A stretch of 64,000 nucleotides of DNA from CAVQRC01 sp963715045 (lineage in GTDB: Bacteria; Planctomycetota; Planctomycetia; Pirellulales; Lacipirellulaceae), in the NCBI GenBank assembly GCA_963715045.1, contig CAVQRC010000025.1:62001-126000 (forward strand). Direction: 5' to 3'. Both the position numbers and the translations under genes were made by a program. Positions 54,761 to 64,000 of the stretch are shown piece after piece (within the stretch, counting starts at the first letter, position 1; each line of letters opens with the position of its first letter). The notes beneath the pieces were generated by a model that was given only the letters and a program-made list of their open reading frames with translations, was not told where the DNA came from and ran no database searches.

Positions 54761-57107
54761 ATGAGCGAAAAACATCACCCACCAGGCGGATACGGACCGC
54801 TGCCCAATGGACAACCACCCGTTTTCGGGCCGCTGGCAGTTCCGAGGGCGAATCCCGCGCCATCACCCCATTTCCACGGTCCGCCGGCGACCCCGGATGG
54901 CGGATGACGAAGCGAGCCTGTTTTCTCCGCACTCGCTGCTGCTCACGCTGCAGCGGTGGTGGAAACTCATCGTGCCGCTCGGAACCGTGCTCGCAGGTGT
55001 CGCCGCAGCCATCCTGATCTGGCAATTCGAGCCCTCCTACGTCGCCGAAACCATCGTCAAGATCGAAGATCAGACGCCCTACATCGCCTTTCCGGACGGC
55101 GATCCCGAGGGCAACTCCAAGACATTTGTGGCGACACAGATTGAGCTGATGAGGAGCGACGTCGTTCTCGGTCCGATCGCGGCCGACGACGAGATCGTCG
55201 AAAATCCCAGAGATCGCCGAGGCGATCGATCCCCTCGAGTTTCTCCGCTCCGCCGTGCGCATCCAGCGAATCGGTAGCTCCGCCCTGTACCGCATCCAAG
55301 CCACCTGCAAGGACCCGCACGGTGCAAAGCTGATCGCTGATGCCGTCGTCCGTCAGTACCTCGAGAAGCAGAACGAGCTGGACGACCGAAGTACCGAAGT
55401 CCTGATCAATCTGCTGAAAAAGAAACAGGACGGCTACCTCGCGGATCTTGAGGAACTATCGTAAGAAGGTCCGCGAAGCGGCCAAGCAGATTACCGGACG
55501 CGACCCGATGACGGGGATCGCGGAGAGCGACGTCAGCCGATCCTCTCTCGACTCCCTTCGCAATCTGCTCGTGACCGCCGACGTGCAGCGGGCCGAACTG
55601 CAGGCCCGGATCGATGCGTTTTACGAGGTCAGCAAAGGTGGGTTCAACGTCTCCACTTCACCGCAATTGCTCGCGATCGAGGTAGACGCCCATCCAGAAG
55701 TCGCCAGCATTATCAACACGATCAATCAGATGCGTGCTGAGCTTTCGAGTTATCGCGCTTCCCGCGAGCAGCAGCTCCGGTACTGGAGGCCCGACGCATA
55801 CTACGATCGCCTGCTCGCGGCAATCGAGACCCAGGAGCAACAGCTCCTGCTCGCGAAAGACAAAGTTCGCGAAGACCTGAAGGTGAAGAATTCTGCCGTG
55901 CGAAAGCAGAATCAGAAAGAGCAGTTGGCCGCGTTGCAGCGGGAGCTGCTTGCCACCGAACGAACGCTTCAAAACGTTGCAGACACGCTACGAGGCGGAA
56001 CTCCTGAAGGTCCAGGATGCCAGCGCTTTGGGGGTCGATTTCGAATCCATGCAATCGGAGTTGCGGAGGCGGGAACGGGTCTACGAAATGATCGCCGCAC
56101 GCAAGATTGCCCTGATCACCGAGATCAGCGCCCCGACTCGGGTGCAGTTGTGGGGCGACGGCGAAGAAGGAGCCAAGGTCCCCCAACAACCGATTGAAAC
56201 GTTGCCGGTAAAGCCGCTTGCGGTGGCCTGCATGCTCGCGTTCGCCGCCCCGTTCGGTCTCGCTGTGGGACTTGAGCTGCTGCTCCGCCGGGTCAGCGAT
56301 GCGCAGCAGCTGCAACAGCAGATCCAGCGACCCATCTTCGGTGAGATCGCTCAGCTTCCCATGATTCCGGTTCGGGCCGGAAACCTGCCACTGCACGCCC
56401 AGCGAAGCCTGGGGATCGTCGGCGAGTGCTACGAGTCCCTGCGGACGACACTCATGCTTTCCGGGCAGCTGCACCGCAACTGTGTCCTCACGGTCGCCAG
56501 TTCCGCAGCCGAAGAGGGCAAAACGACGGTCGCCACGCAACTGGCACTGAGCACCGCGCGTGCGACGAACGAACCGACGCTGATCATCGACGGGGACGTC
56601 CGCAAGCCCGATCTGCATCAAACACTCGGTGTCCCCCAGTCGCCCGGGTTGAGCGAGGTCCTCCGCGGTGAGTGCGACGTTTGCGACGCCATCCACGAGG
56701 TCCAGGGCACCAGGCTGCTTGTGATGCCGGCCGGAGAACTGAAAGAGAGTCCCCACGACCTCGTGCAGTCGAATCGAATCGGCGAGTTGCTCGCAACGCT
56801 GCGGGAGAAGTACTCGGTGATCATCGTCGATACGTCTCCCATTCTCGCCGCGAGCGAGGCACTCGTTTTCGCCCGCCATGCCGACACCGTCGTCTACGCG
56901 GCGATGCGGGGCGAGAGTCGACTATCTCGAGTCAAGTCGGCCGTCGATCGGCTCACGCGGACCGGCGCGAACGTCGCCGGGGCGGTCCTTTCCGGCACGC
57001 CGGTGCGGACCCATGTCTACCGGGATGGATACTACGACTACGGCTACCACAACCAACCAGTTGGTGTTGTCGAGCGTCACACCTCGACCGCCACGCTCGA
57101 TGCCTGA
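54761..57107 (+). CDS. Polysaccharide chain-length regulator/BY-type tyrosine autokinase (Wzz-Wzc), several frame breaks
   Basis: About 780 aa over five frames (breaks near 54890, 55225, 55455 and 55985, each +1). A Pro-rich N-terminus, then LLLTLQRWWKLIVPLGTVL begins the Wzz domain; a coiled coil follows (EQQLLLAKDKVREDLKVK). The kinase region has TVASSAAEEGKTTVATQLA (Walker A), LIIDGDVRKPDLHQTLG (A') and SVIIVDTSPILAASEAL (B). A C-terminal tyrosine cluster, YRDGYYDYGYHNQP, is the autophosphorylation tail. Such proteins set chain length and export of polysaccharide. ATG 54761 is used as start. Confidence 0.85.
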
Positions 57108-57113
57108 TCACCG

Positions 57114-60100
57114 ATGAATCCAGCTGCCACCAAAGCGATTCCAACCAAGATGGCTACTCACCGTTCGTCGAACCGCGTCACACGCGTCAGGCGGAGCATC
57201 GACCTGCGATGCCTCGCCTGGTCGCTGGGTGTGGTGGTTGTGGTCGGAGGCCTTGGATCCTGGTGGTACTCCAGCCGGACGACCCGCACCGCGGAGTCGC
57301 TGCGAAGTCGGTCCGTCCAACTCGCCGAAGAGGGCGAGTGGAGAAAAGCGGCAGATTATCTGTATCAGTATTTGTCGATCCACCCCGGCGACACCGACGT
57401 CCGGTTGAAGATGGCGGACTACTACTGCCAGGCCGCGAGCAACCAGGCGAGCCGTTTACGGGCCGTCGCGGTACTCCGCCAGACTCTCGTTGAGGTTCCC
57501 GGATGACATCGGCACCCGCGAGAAGCTCGTAGAGATGTTGTACGAGTCGGGCCAGGAGTCGGGCCAGTACGACGAGGCCCGAGCGCAGGCGGAGGACCTC
57601 GACGCGAAATCCACAGCGACCAGTTCGGTCGCCAAGCGGGTCCTCGGGATGACCGCCTACCGGAACGACTTTTGGAAAGCCGAGCCGAACGTTGTCGCCA
57701 CGCTCAGCCAGCTTTACGAAGCTCTCAACTACAACCCGGATGACTCTGAGCTAACGTTCGCGACGTCAGAGTATCTTATAAGAAGGCAAAATTCGATTCG
57801 CATCGCGGCCCGCAAGTGGTTGGAAGCCGGACAACAATCCGAAGGCGCCGCGACGATCACGGACAAAACGGCAGGGGCAACAGCCATCTTCTGGCAGCAG
57901 CTTGCTGAGGATCCCGTCTGGAAACCACTCGCCAGCGACCTCGCGTCTCTCGAGGCAGCTCCCGGACAGATCGCCGATGCAATTGTCGACCGGCTGCTGG
58001 ACAGCAATCCCAACGACGCCGACCTGCTCGTCGAGAAGTACCTTCACGACGTTCGCCGGGGGCGACGGCGACGACGCAGAACAGAGTCTGGATCTCGCCC
58101 TGGAAGTGGCCGAAGGAAACCCCCGCGCTCTGTTATGTCGGGCCCTCGTGCGACTTCGCGAGGGAGGCGAGGCGAACCTCCGCGAGGCGGAAGACGACCT
58201 GAAGCGGATCGTCGATCCGGAGGCCGTCCAACAGGAGACCGAAATCCGGTCGCAAGCCTTCTTGGTGCTCGCTCAGCTGCTCAATCAGACAAACCGGAGC
58301 GAGGAAGCCATCGAAATACTTGAAGACGCTTACGAGCAACTTGAAACAAGTACCGATCTCGGCCTCCGGCTCGCAGATAACCTGATCGCCGACGGCCAGC
58401 TGGAGCGAGCCGAGCGGTTGCTCGAAGAGCTGAACGCTCGCACTCTCCGCATGGGCCCTACAGTATCCGCCGGTGAGATCGCGCGGCTGCAGAATGAACT
58501 CCGGTTGCTTCACGCAAGCCTGGACCTCGCTCGGCAGAGATATCGCCAAGCGCTCGAACGCTTGAGCGTTGCGCAGTCTACAGCAAATTCGTATCCAGAT
58601 TTCAACTGGGCGCGATCGCAACGGTTAAGAGCCGACGAGCTACTCGCTCGGATTCATACAACTACGCAAGCCTTCGAACTCGCGGCCCAAGAGTGGAAAG
58701 AACTCGCCGATGCGTATGTGCTTAAGAACGAATCCGTCGCGGCGGACGAGTCGCTGGCTTCGGAGAGCGATCCCGAGAGCGACTGGCATTCGCAGAGCAA
58801 TTCCGAGATGGCCCGAGTTAATGCGGGAGAGAACTTCGCCCGGTCCCAAGACTACCTTCAGGCCCGTGCCCAGTTCGAGCAACTTCTCGAGCACGCCTCG
58901 GCGAGCACTCCGCGCGATCTTGTCCGCGCTGCCGAATTGGGTCGCCTGCAGGCAATGCTCGGCCTCCAGTTGCGACGCCCACCTGCAGAAAGAATTTGGA
59001 CTGAATTCCAGCAGCAGCTAGCAGATCAGAAGGAAAAACACCCCGACCGTTGGCAGCTGGCCCTGCTCGAGTTCGATTTTCTGGTCGCGTCGGCTGACCG
59101 GGAGCAAGCGATTGTCCTGTTGAACAACGCAGACGGCAAATTCGCAGACGATCTCGACTGGAATCGCGCTGCACTGCGAGCCTATCTCCGACTGAGGCTA
59201 CTGGATGACGCACATCGACTAGCGGCCAGAATCAAGAACGAACATGCTGCCGACCTCTCACCCGGTGAAGCTGGCCGAATCGATGCACAAATCCTCGCAG
59301 CTGCCGGCGAATATGCGAAGGCCGACGCGATTCTCGAGAGAGCCCTTGAAGGTGAGACCGGGGATGCATCCCGATCCTTACAGATCGCGCGTATCGAACT
59401 CGCGATCGCGGCCGAGCAACCGGAAGAAGCCCGAACGATGGCCGCCAAGCTGGCCCGGGCACTGACGGACGACGCCGATGTGCAAATCCTCGCCGCCGAG
59501 GTGGCCCTCCAAACGAACGTCCCGGAGAAAGCCCGGGAATTCGAAGACGCCCTCCTCCGGATTCAAGGGGAAAGCTTTCAGTGGCGATTACTCAAGGTTC
59601 GCCGCCTGCTCGCTTACCGCTCCTCGACGGAACAGACCGAACTCGCCCGGCTCGTCAGCCAGCTGCGTGAGGAACGTCCTCGCTGGTACCCTGGTCAGGC
59701 ACTGGCGGCCAGGTACTACGAACAGCAGCAGCGACCCGAGGACGCCATCCGCTATTATCGCCGCGCCATAGATCTGGGCGATCAGCGCATCACCACGATC
59801 GAGCGTCTGGCACTGCTGCTGTACCGCGCAGGCGATTACGCGGAAGCCGAGCAACTCCTTGCTCTGATCCCCGACACCGCGAGCAGTCCACAGGCCGACG
59901 AACTCGCCATTTCACTATCCGTGAGGCAAGGGCGGCTCGACGAGGCCCTGCAGAGAGCCGAACAGGCCCGGAGCCGCGATCCAGCAGATCCCGTTCCTGG
60001 CATCTGGCAGGCGAGCCTGCTTGACAAGTCTGGCCAGGCGGAACAGGCAGAGCAAATCTTCCGCGAACTGATCGCGCAGTTCCCAGCGGATGTGCGCGTG

Positions 60101-61915
60101 CAGACCGCCTGGTTCGCTTTCCTCGTCAAATCGGGCCGCAACGCCGAGGCCGAAGATACGCTGCCGAGCGTGCTGGCGTGCGTTCCGGACGGTGAGGATA
60201 AAGCGGGCGAGCGGCAATACATCGCCGGCCAGTGCTATGAGCAGTTGAAGAAGCTCGACGCAGCACGTGCCAGTTACGAGCAGGCGGTCAAGGCAGCCCC
60301 TGAAAATCTCGACTTCCGCCGCCGTTTCGCGAGGCTGCTCATGGCGGTGGATCTGGCCGCCGCTCGCGCACAATTTCAAGAGATCGTGGCACAGGCACCG
60401 AACGACAAAGCAAGCAAGCAGCAGTTGGCCCGGTTGCTTGCCAGCACGGGGGACGAGAGCGACTGGCAGCAAGCGACGAGCCTCATGGACGGTATTGGTG
60501 AAGACGCCACCGACGATCGGTTGCGGGCAGTGCTCCTGTCACGTCGCGGCGTCAACCGCCGCGAACGCATCGAGAATCTCCACACGGCCCTCGACATCAT
60601 GGAAGACCTCGTGCTGCGGACGGCTCCAGCCGTACCGGATAACGACCGGATCCTCCTGGCGAGCCTGCTTGAGCAACTCGCGGTACTCGACAGTGATGCG
60701 GTGCTCGACAGCAAAGACGCTCGTTTAGAAGTCGCACGGCTAAAGGACGCTCGGCTAGACGCCGCGGAATCGCAACTCCGAGCACTAGTCGACCGCCTGA
60801 ATCCACCTCCATTCAATTTCGGGGTGTACATAGAGTTTCTCCTCAAACATGCAACGCCGCGGTCATTCGAGTCATCATCCGCCCGCTCGAAGCGGTATCT
60901 CGACCTTGCGGAAGAACAACTGGAGCGCCTGGAGAGACAACTCGGCCGCGAGGGAGAATCCGAAGCGTTCAAGGCCTTGAGTCTCCGCTGCAAGTTCCTC
61001 AAGAGCAGCGGCAAGCAGGAGGAAATCGCCGAAGAAGTCGACGAGGTTAAAGAGAAAATCCTGGCAACGGCCGAAAACGAGTCGTCCCAAGCACAAATCT
61101 ACCTGCTGATCGGCAATCTGTACGCGGGACTTGAAATGCACGAGGATGCCGAGCACTGTTACGAGCAACTGGCCGAGCTGAACCCGCGGCTTGGCAGCAT
61201 CCTGTCCGCGGCGTCCATGGCGGAGCAGGGAAAGCTCGACGATGCCATTCAAACCGTCCTCGATGTCAACACGGATGAGGATGCGGTTGTGCCGACGATG
61301 GTGGCTCAACTTCTTACGACGGCCGAGCACAGCGACAGCGAATACCAGGCCGTTGAGCCGCTCCTTTCCCAGGCGATCCAGAAGTATTCGGGCGATGCGA
61401 ATTTGTTGATGGCGGTCGCTGCCCTGCAGGTCCGCCGTGGCAATGACGAAGCGGCCATCGGGCTCTATGAACAAGTTGCTAAGAATGATCCGGAAAATGT
61501 CGTCGCCCTGAACAACCTCGCCACGCTCCTGGCGGAACAGCCCGGCCGCAGCGACGAGGCGAAAGACCTGACCGAACGGGCCATGGCCATTGTCGGTCGG
61601 CAACCCGCGCTCCTCGACACACTCGGTACGATCCTGCTGATGGACAACGACCCGAACGCGGTCGCGTGCCTGGAGGAAGCAACCGCCGGGATTGTGGACG
61701 ATCCTCGAGTGTATCTGCATCTATCCGCCGCGTATGCCAATGCCAAGCGCAAGGAAGAAGCAACCAAAGCGCTTCGGAACGCGTTCGCACAAGGGCTCTC
61801 GTCCACACTGCTCACCGGCAACGACGCCCAACTGATGAAAACGCTCGCCAGGCAACTCGGCCTCGAGGACGAATTAACGACGAGCACGGCAGCAGAGCCC
61901 AACAAGACGGAATAG
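57114..61915 (+). CDS. Giant TPR-repeat protein of the exosortase/EPS locus, frame broken twice at the 5' end
   Basis: About 1600 aa. A membrane helix near the N-terminus (LAWSLGVVVVVGGLGSWW) is followed by many TPR units, for example EEGEWRKAADYLYQYLSI, RPEDAIRYYRRAIDLGD, RLDEALQRAEQARSRDPA, KKLDAARASYEQAVKAAPE and GNDEAAIGLYEQVAKNDPE. Frames change at about 57500 and 58050 (each +1), then run 3.8 kb unbroken. It is much longer than PrsT-type TPR proteins of exosortase loci. It is likely periplasmic/membrane-anchored, scaffolding the polysaccharide or sorting machinery (inference). Confidence 0.78.
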
Positions 61916-61945
61916 CGACGATTTTGCACTCTGATTCAGGCGTCG

Positions 61946-61981
61946 CTCCCCGGGCACTCACCGGCTGACGAACCCGGGGAG
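61946..61981. terminator. Hairpin after the TPR gene
   Basis: CTCCCCGGG (61946-61954) pairs exactly with CCCGGGGAG (61973-61981), loop 18 bases, no T-tract. It may be a weak terminator or a relative of the palindrome at 46026-46084. Confidence 0.4.
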
Positions 61982-62008
61982 AGGTTCACCGCGGCTACCG
62001 AGAAACCC

Positions 62009-62675
62009 ATGAAACACAAGCTCTTAGTCCTGACAATCATCGGAGCCCTGCTGACTGCCGCCGGCGGCATCGTCTACGGGCGGCTCCTGCAGCGGTGGGG
62101 CCCTGGCGAAGGGCAGCAAGAGGTGGCCTCACAACTCGGCAACATGCCAGACGCGATCGGACCATGGACTCTGATCGGAGAAGAGGACATGAGCGATGCC
62201 GCGATCAACCAGCTCAAGCCGACGGGCTACGCCGTGCGCAAGTACGAAAACTCGGAGACTGGCGAAACGATCAATTTGGCGATTACTCGTCGGCCCGACA
62301 CGGACCAATCGCCGTGCACACCCCCGAGATCTGCTATTCGAGTCGTGAATACGATTTGCTCGGTGATCGGAAAGCAGTCACGGTCAAAGATAACGACGGC
62401 GTGGAACACACCTTCTGGCAGACCGAGTTCAAGTCGCAGCGGCCCGGTGGCGCTGGCCTTCGCGTGTACTACGCCTGGACGAACGGCGGCCCCTGGACGG
62501 CGTCCGCGTCGCCCCGGTTCGAGTTCGCCTTGAAACCCTGGCTCGTGAAACTGCAACTCGCCGCGACGGTCGATCTCGAAAACGAAACAGCGAGGACGCC
62601 GGCCAGAGATTCCTCAGGAGCCTGCTCGACTCAGACTGGCAACTGCTGGCAGTGCCGAACGAAGACCAGAGCTGA
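62009..62675 (+). CDS. epsI: Exosortase-associated EpsI-family protein (frame broken)
   Basis: About 220 aa. An N-terminal helix/signal (LLVLTIIGALLTAAGGIVYG) is followed by MPDAIGPWTLIGEEDMSD and GYAVRKYENSETGETINLA. Two single-base insertions near 62285-62300 explain the next break: LLVGRHGPIAVHTPEICY then follows, as expected for EpsI. AGLRVYYAWTNGGPW and LVKLQLAATVD close the domain, and another break near 62590 leads to FLRSLLDSDWQLLAVP with TGA 62673-62675. EpsI proteins travel with exosortases, though their exact biochemical role is unclear. Confidence 0.8.
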
Positions 62676-62800
62676 GACGTCGCTCGAGCATGAACTCGCC
62701 AAGTGAACGAACTGTGAAGATTTATGCGGAAAAAAGCAGAAAATTTGCGCGATTAGGATCGTTGTTCCCGTCCGGCAAAGCCCCGATAATACGACGCACC

Positions 62801-63798
62801 ATGATGGACCACTCAGTACACCAACCGCATATGAATCATTCCACCGAACCATTTACGGCGCTGGCTTCACCCACCTGGGCGGAATTCCCCGCGGAACGCA
62901 CGGACACCGCCGCCGAACCCCGCGAACTTCCCAAGGCCGTCCTGACCAAAACGCGTCGTGGCGGGTGGGCCCGACCGCTCTGCTCGCGAGGGCTCGCGGT
63001 TGCCCTGGCCGTGCCGTGCACGCCCGTCATCGCCGTCCTGGCCGGGCATCGTGCGCAGTCACTTCGCCCGGCCCAGCGATCTACTGCCAGAAACGCGTCG
63101 GCGTCCACGGTCGCGAATTCATGCTCTACAAAATCCGCACGATGTATCAGGACGCCGAGAAAGCGACCGGGGCCGTGTGGTGTACGAAGAAAGACTCTCG
63201 CGTCACGCCCGTGGGCCGCGTGTTGCGATTTCTTCACCTCGACGAGTTGCCACAGCTGTTCAACGTGATGAAAGGCGATATGCGGTTCGTCGGTCCCCGC
63301 CCCGAACGCCCGGAGTTCGTCAATGAGCTGGTCGAGAGTATCCCCGGATACGCCCGCCGGTCGACGGTCAAGCCAGGGATCACGGGGCTTGCCCAGATCA
63401 ACCTGCCGCCCGACGAGACCGCCGACTGCGTGCAGCGGAAGCTGTCCCTCGACCTCGAATACATCGATACGGCCGACCTGAGCCTCGATTCGCGCATCGT
63501 GCTCTGTACCGCAATTCGCATGTGTGGCATCCGCGGCCTGGGACCACGCATGCTCCGTCTCTGTCGCACGCCACCGGAAACGGAGATGGCGACGACCGAG
63601 AGCTCCGCGACGCAGCCAGCTGACTCCACACCCAACCGCCTCGCCAAAGACGACGCACAGTCGCCGGTCGCCCAGTCAGCGGCCGTATCCCAGTCAGTAT
63701 CAGTCGCCCGGTCCGCGAAACTGCCTCCGGCTCACGACCGCAATGTTCCGAACCGCTGGAATCTCCTCCCCAGACCCGCCGTGCGGCGACCTCGATAA
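62801..63798 (+). CDS. Bacterial sugar transferase (undecaprenyl-phosphate initiating transferase), frame broken
   Basis: About 330 aa from ATG 62801. The N-terminus is poorly conserved, with one helix (LAVALAVPCTPVIAVLAG). A break near 63045-63060 (two extra bases) leads to TSPGPAIYCQKRVGVHGREF, MLYKIRTMY, PVGRVLRFLHLDELPQLFNV, KGDMRFVGPRPERPEFV and RSTVKPGITGLAQI: the complete sugar-transferase catalytic domain, short form with no PglC-like extra. It links the first sugar to the lipid carrier. The C-terminus past residue ~250 is a Thr/Ser/Pro-rich extension. Confidence 0.82.
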
Positions 63799-63855
63799 CT
63801 GCCGCGCAACACTCCTCCCTCCCCTACCCCACCCTGTAAACGACTCCGTCACCGG

Positions 63856-64000
63856 GTGTCCTCCACATCGGCACAACTCGCGCCAGCGATCTCCGTGATC
63901 GTGCCTGTTCGTAACGAACAACGCCACATCGCCGAGACGCTCCGGCAACTGCTCGAACCAGTCGTCGGACGGCATCGACCTCGAGATCCTCGTCATCGAC
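63856..64000 (+). CDS. Glycosyltransferase family 2, 5' end (partial)
   Basis: From GTG 63856: SSTSAQLAPAISVIVPVRNE is the start of a GT-A/GT2 domain, followed by QRHIAETLRQLLE. Near 63949 GAACCAG reads out of frame; dropping one C gives SSDGIDLEILVID (in the next frame), the normal continuation. The window ends inside the domain. It follows the sugar transferase by 57 bp and continues the EPS operon. Confidence 0.75.
   Translation, partial: MSSTSAQLAPAISVIVPVRNEQRHIAETLRQLLEPVVGRHRPRDPRHR

Overview
The window looks like chromosomal DNA of a planctomycete, probably Pirellulales-like and probably from a metagenome. The basis is high GC, two tandem DUF1559 proteins with pilin-type leaders, several PEP-CTERM proteins, a complete exosortase/exopolysaccharide locus, a planctomycete-style NusG paralogue, an ISKra4-type transposase remnant, and a lone initiator tRNA in long low-density spacers. 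No rRNA or CRISPR was seen.

Layout. 0.9-5.2 kb: two convergent SAM methyltransferases, a PhyH-type Fe(II)/2OG dioxygenase and an MFS transporter. 5.5-6.9 kb: a baeRF-type release-factor homologue with a 55-aa zinc-ribbon protein. 7.3-9.0 kb: a PolX-type HhH protein and a PEP-CTERM protein. 9.6-13.3 kb: a multidomain HIT/PLD/SF2-helicase/S24-peptidase system. 13.8-18.3 kb: a candidate island between a tRNA 3'-end fragment and an intact tRNA-fMet, carrying an AbiE-like type IV toxin-antitoxin pair with a striking operator, a VOC protein, an acetyltransferase and a DUF1801 protein. 18.6-20.1 kb: a terpene-cyclase-fold membrane protein. 20.4-25.5 kb: a tightly overlapping group 3b-like [NiFe]-hydrogenase operon, divergent from a universal stress protein. 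27-36 kb: DUF1559 pair, secreted HExxH protein, XrtA-type deacetylase, TolC-like protein, PEP-CTERM protein and small membrane proteins. 36.2-47.0 kb: a minus-strand biosynthesis/export/regulation block (PP-loop amidotransferase-like, thioester reductase, acyl-AMP ligase, FeeM-type N-acyl transferase, DevBCA-like exporter, pseudo-receiver, NarL regulator). 47.9-50.3 kb: an orphan HlyD protein and an ISKra4 remnant. 50.7-64 kb: PEP-CTERM substrate, NusG-like antiterminator, exosortase, BY-kinase, giant TPR protein, EpsI, sugar transferase and the start of a GT2 glycosyltransferase.

How genes fit together. The 50.7-64 kb locus makes and sorts surface material: NusG-like protein for long-operon transcription, BY-kinase and transferases for polysaccharide, exosortase/EpsI for PEP-CTERM proteins, some of whose substrates lie elsewhere in the window. 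The 36-45 kb block reads as an N-acyl-amino-acid-type lipid pathway with its own exporter.

Two global observations. First, about twenty genes are broken into adjacent reading frames, and nearly every break is a +1 shift (one extra base, often lengthening a homopolymer), with no in-frame stops. This looks like uncorrected insertion errors in the assembly more than gene decay; such genes are annotated across the breaks. Second, a ~80-bp palindromic element with ends of the form CC(G/T)ATCCCA occurs at least six times, always in intergenic gaps, often within a few bases of a start or stop codon.
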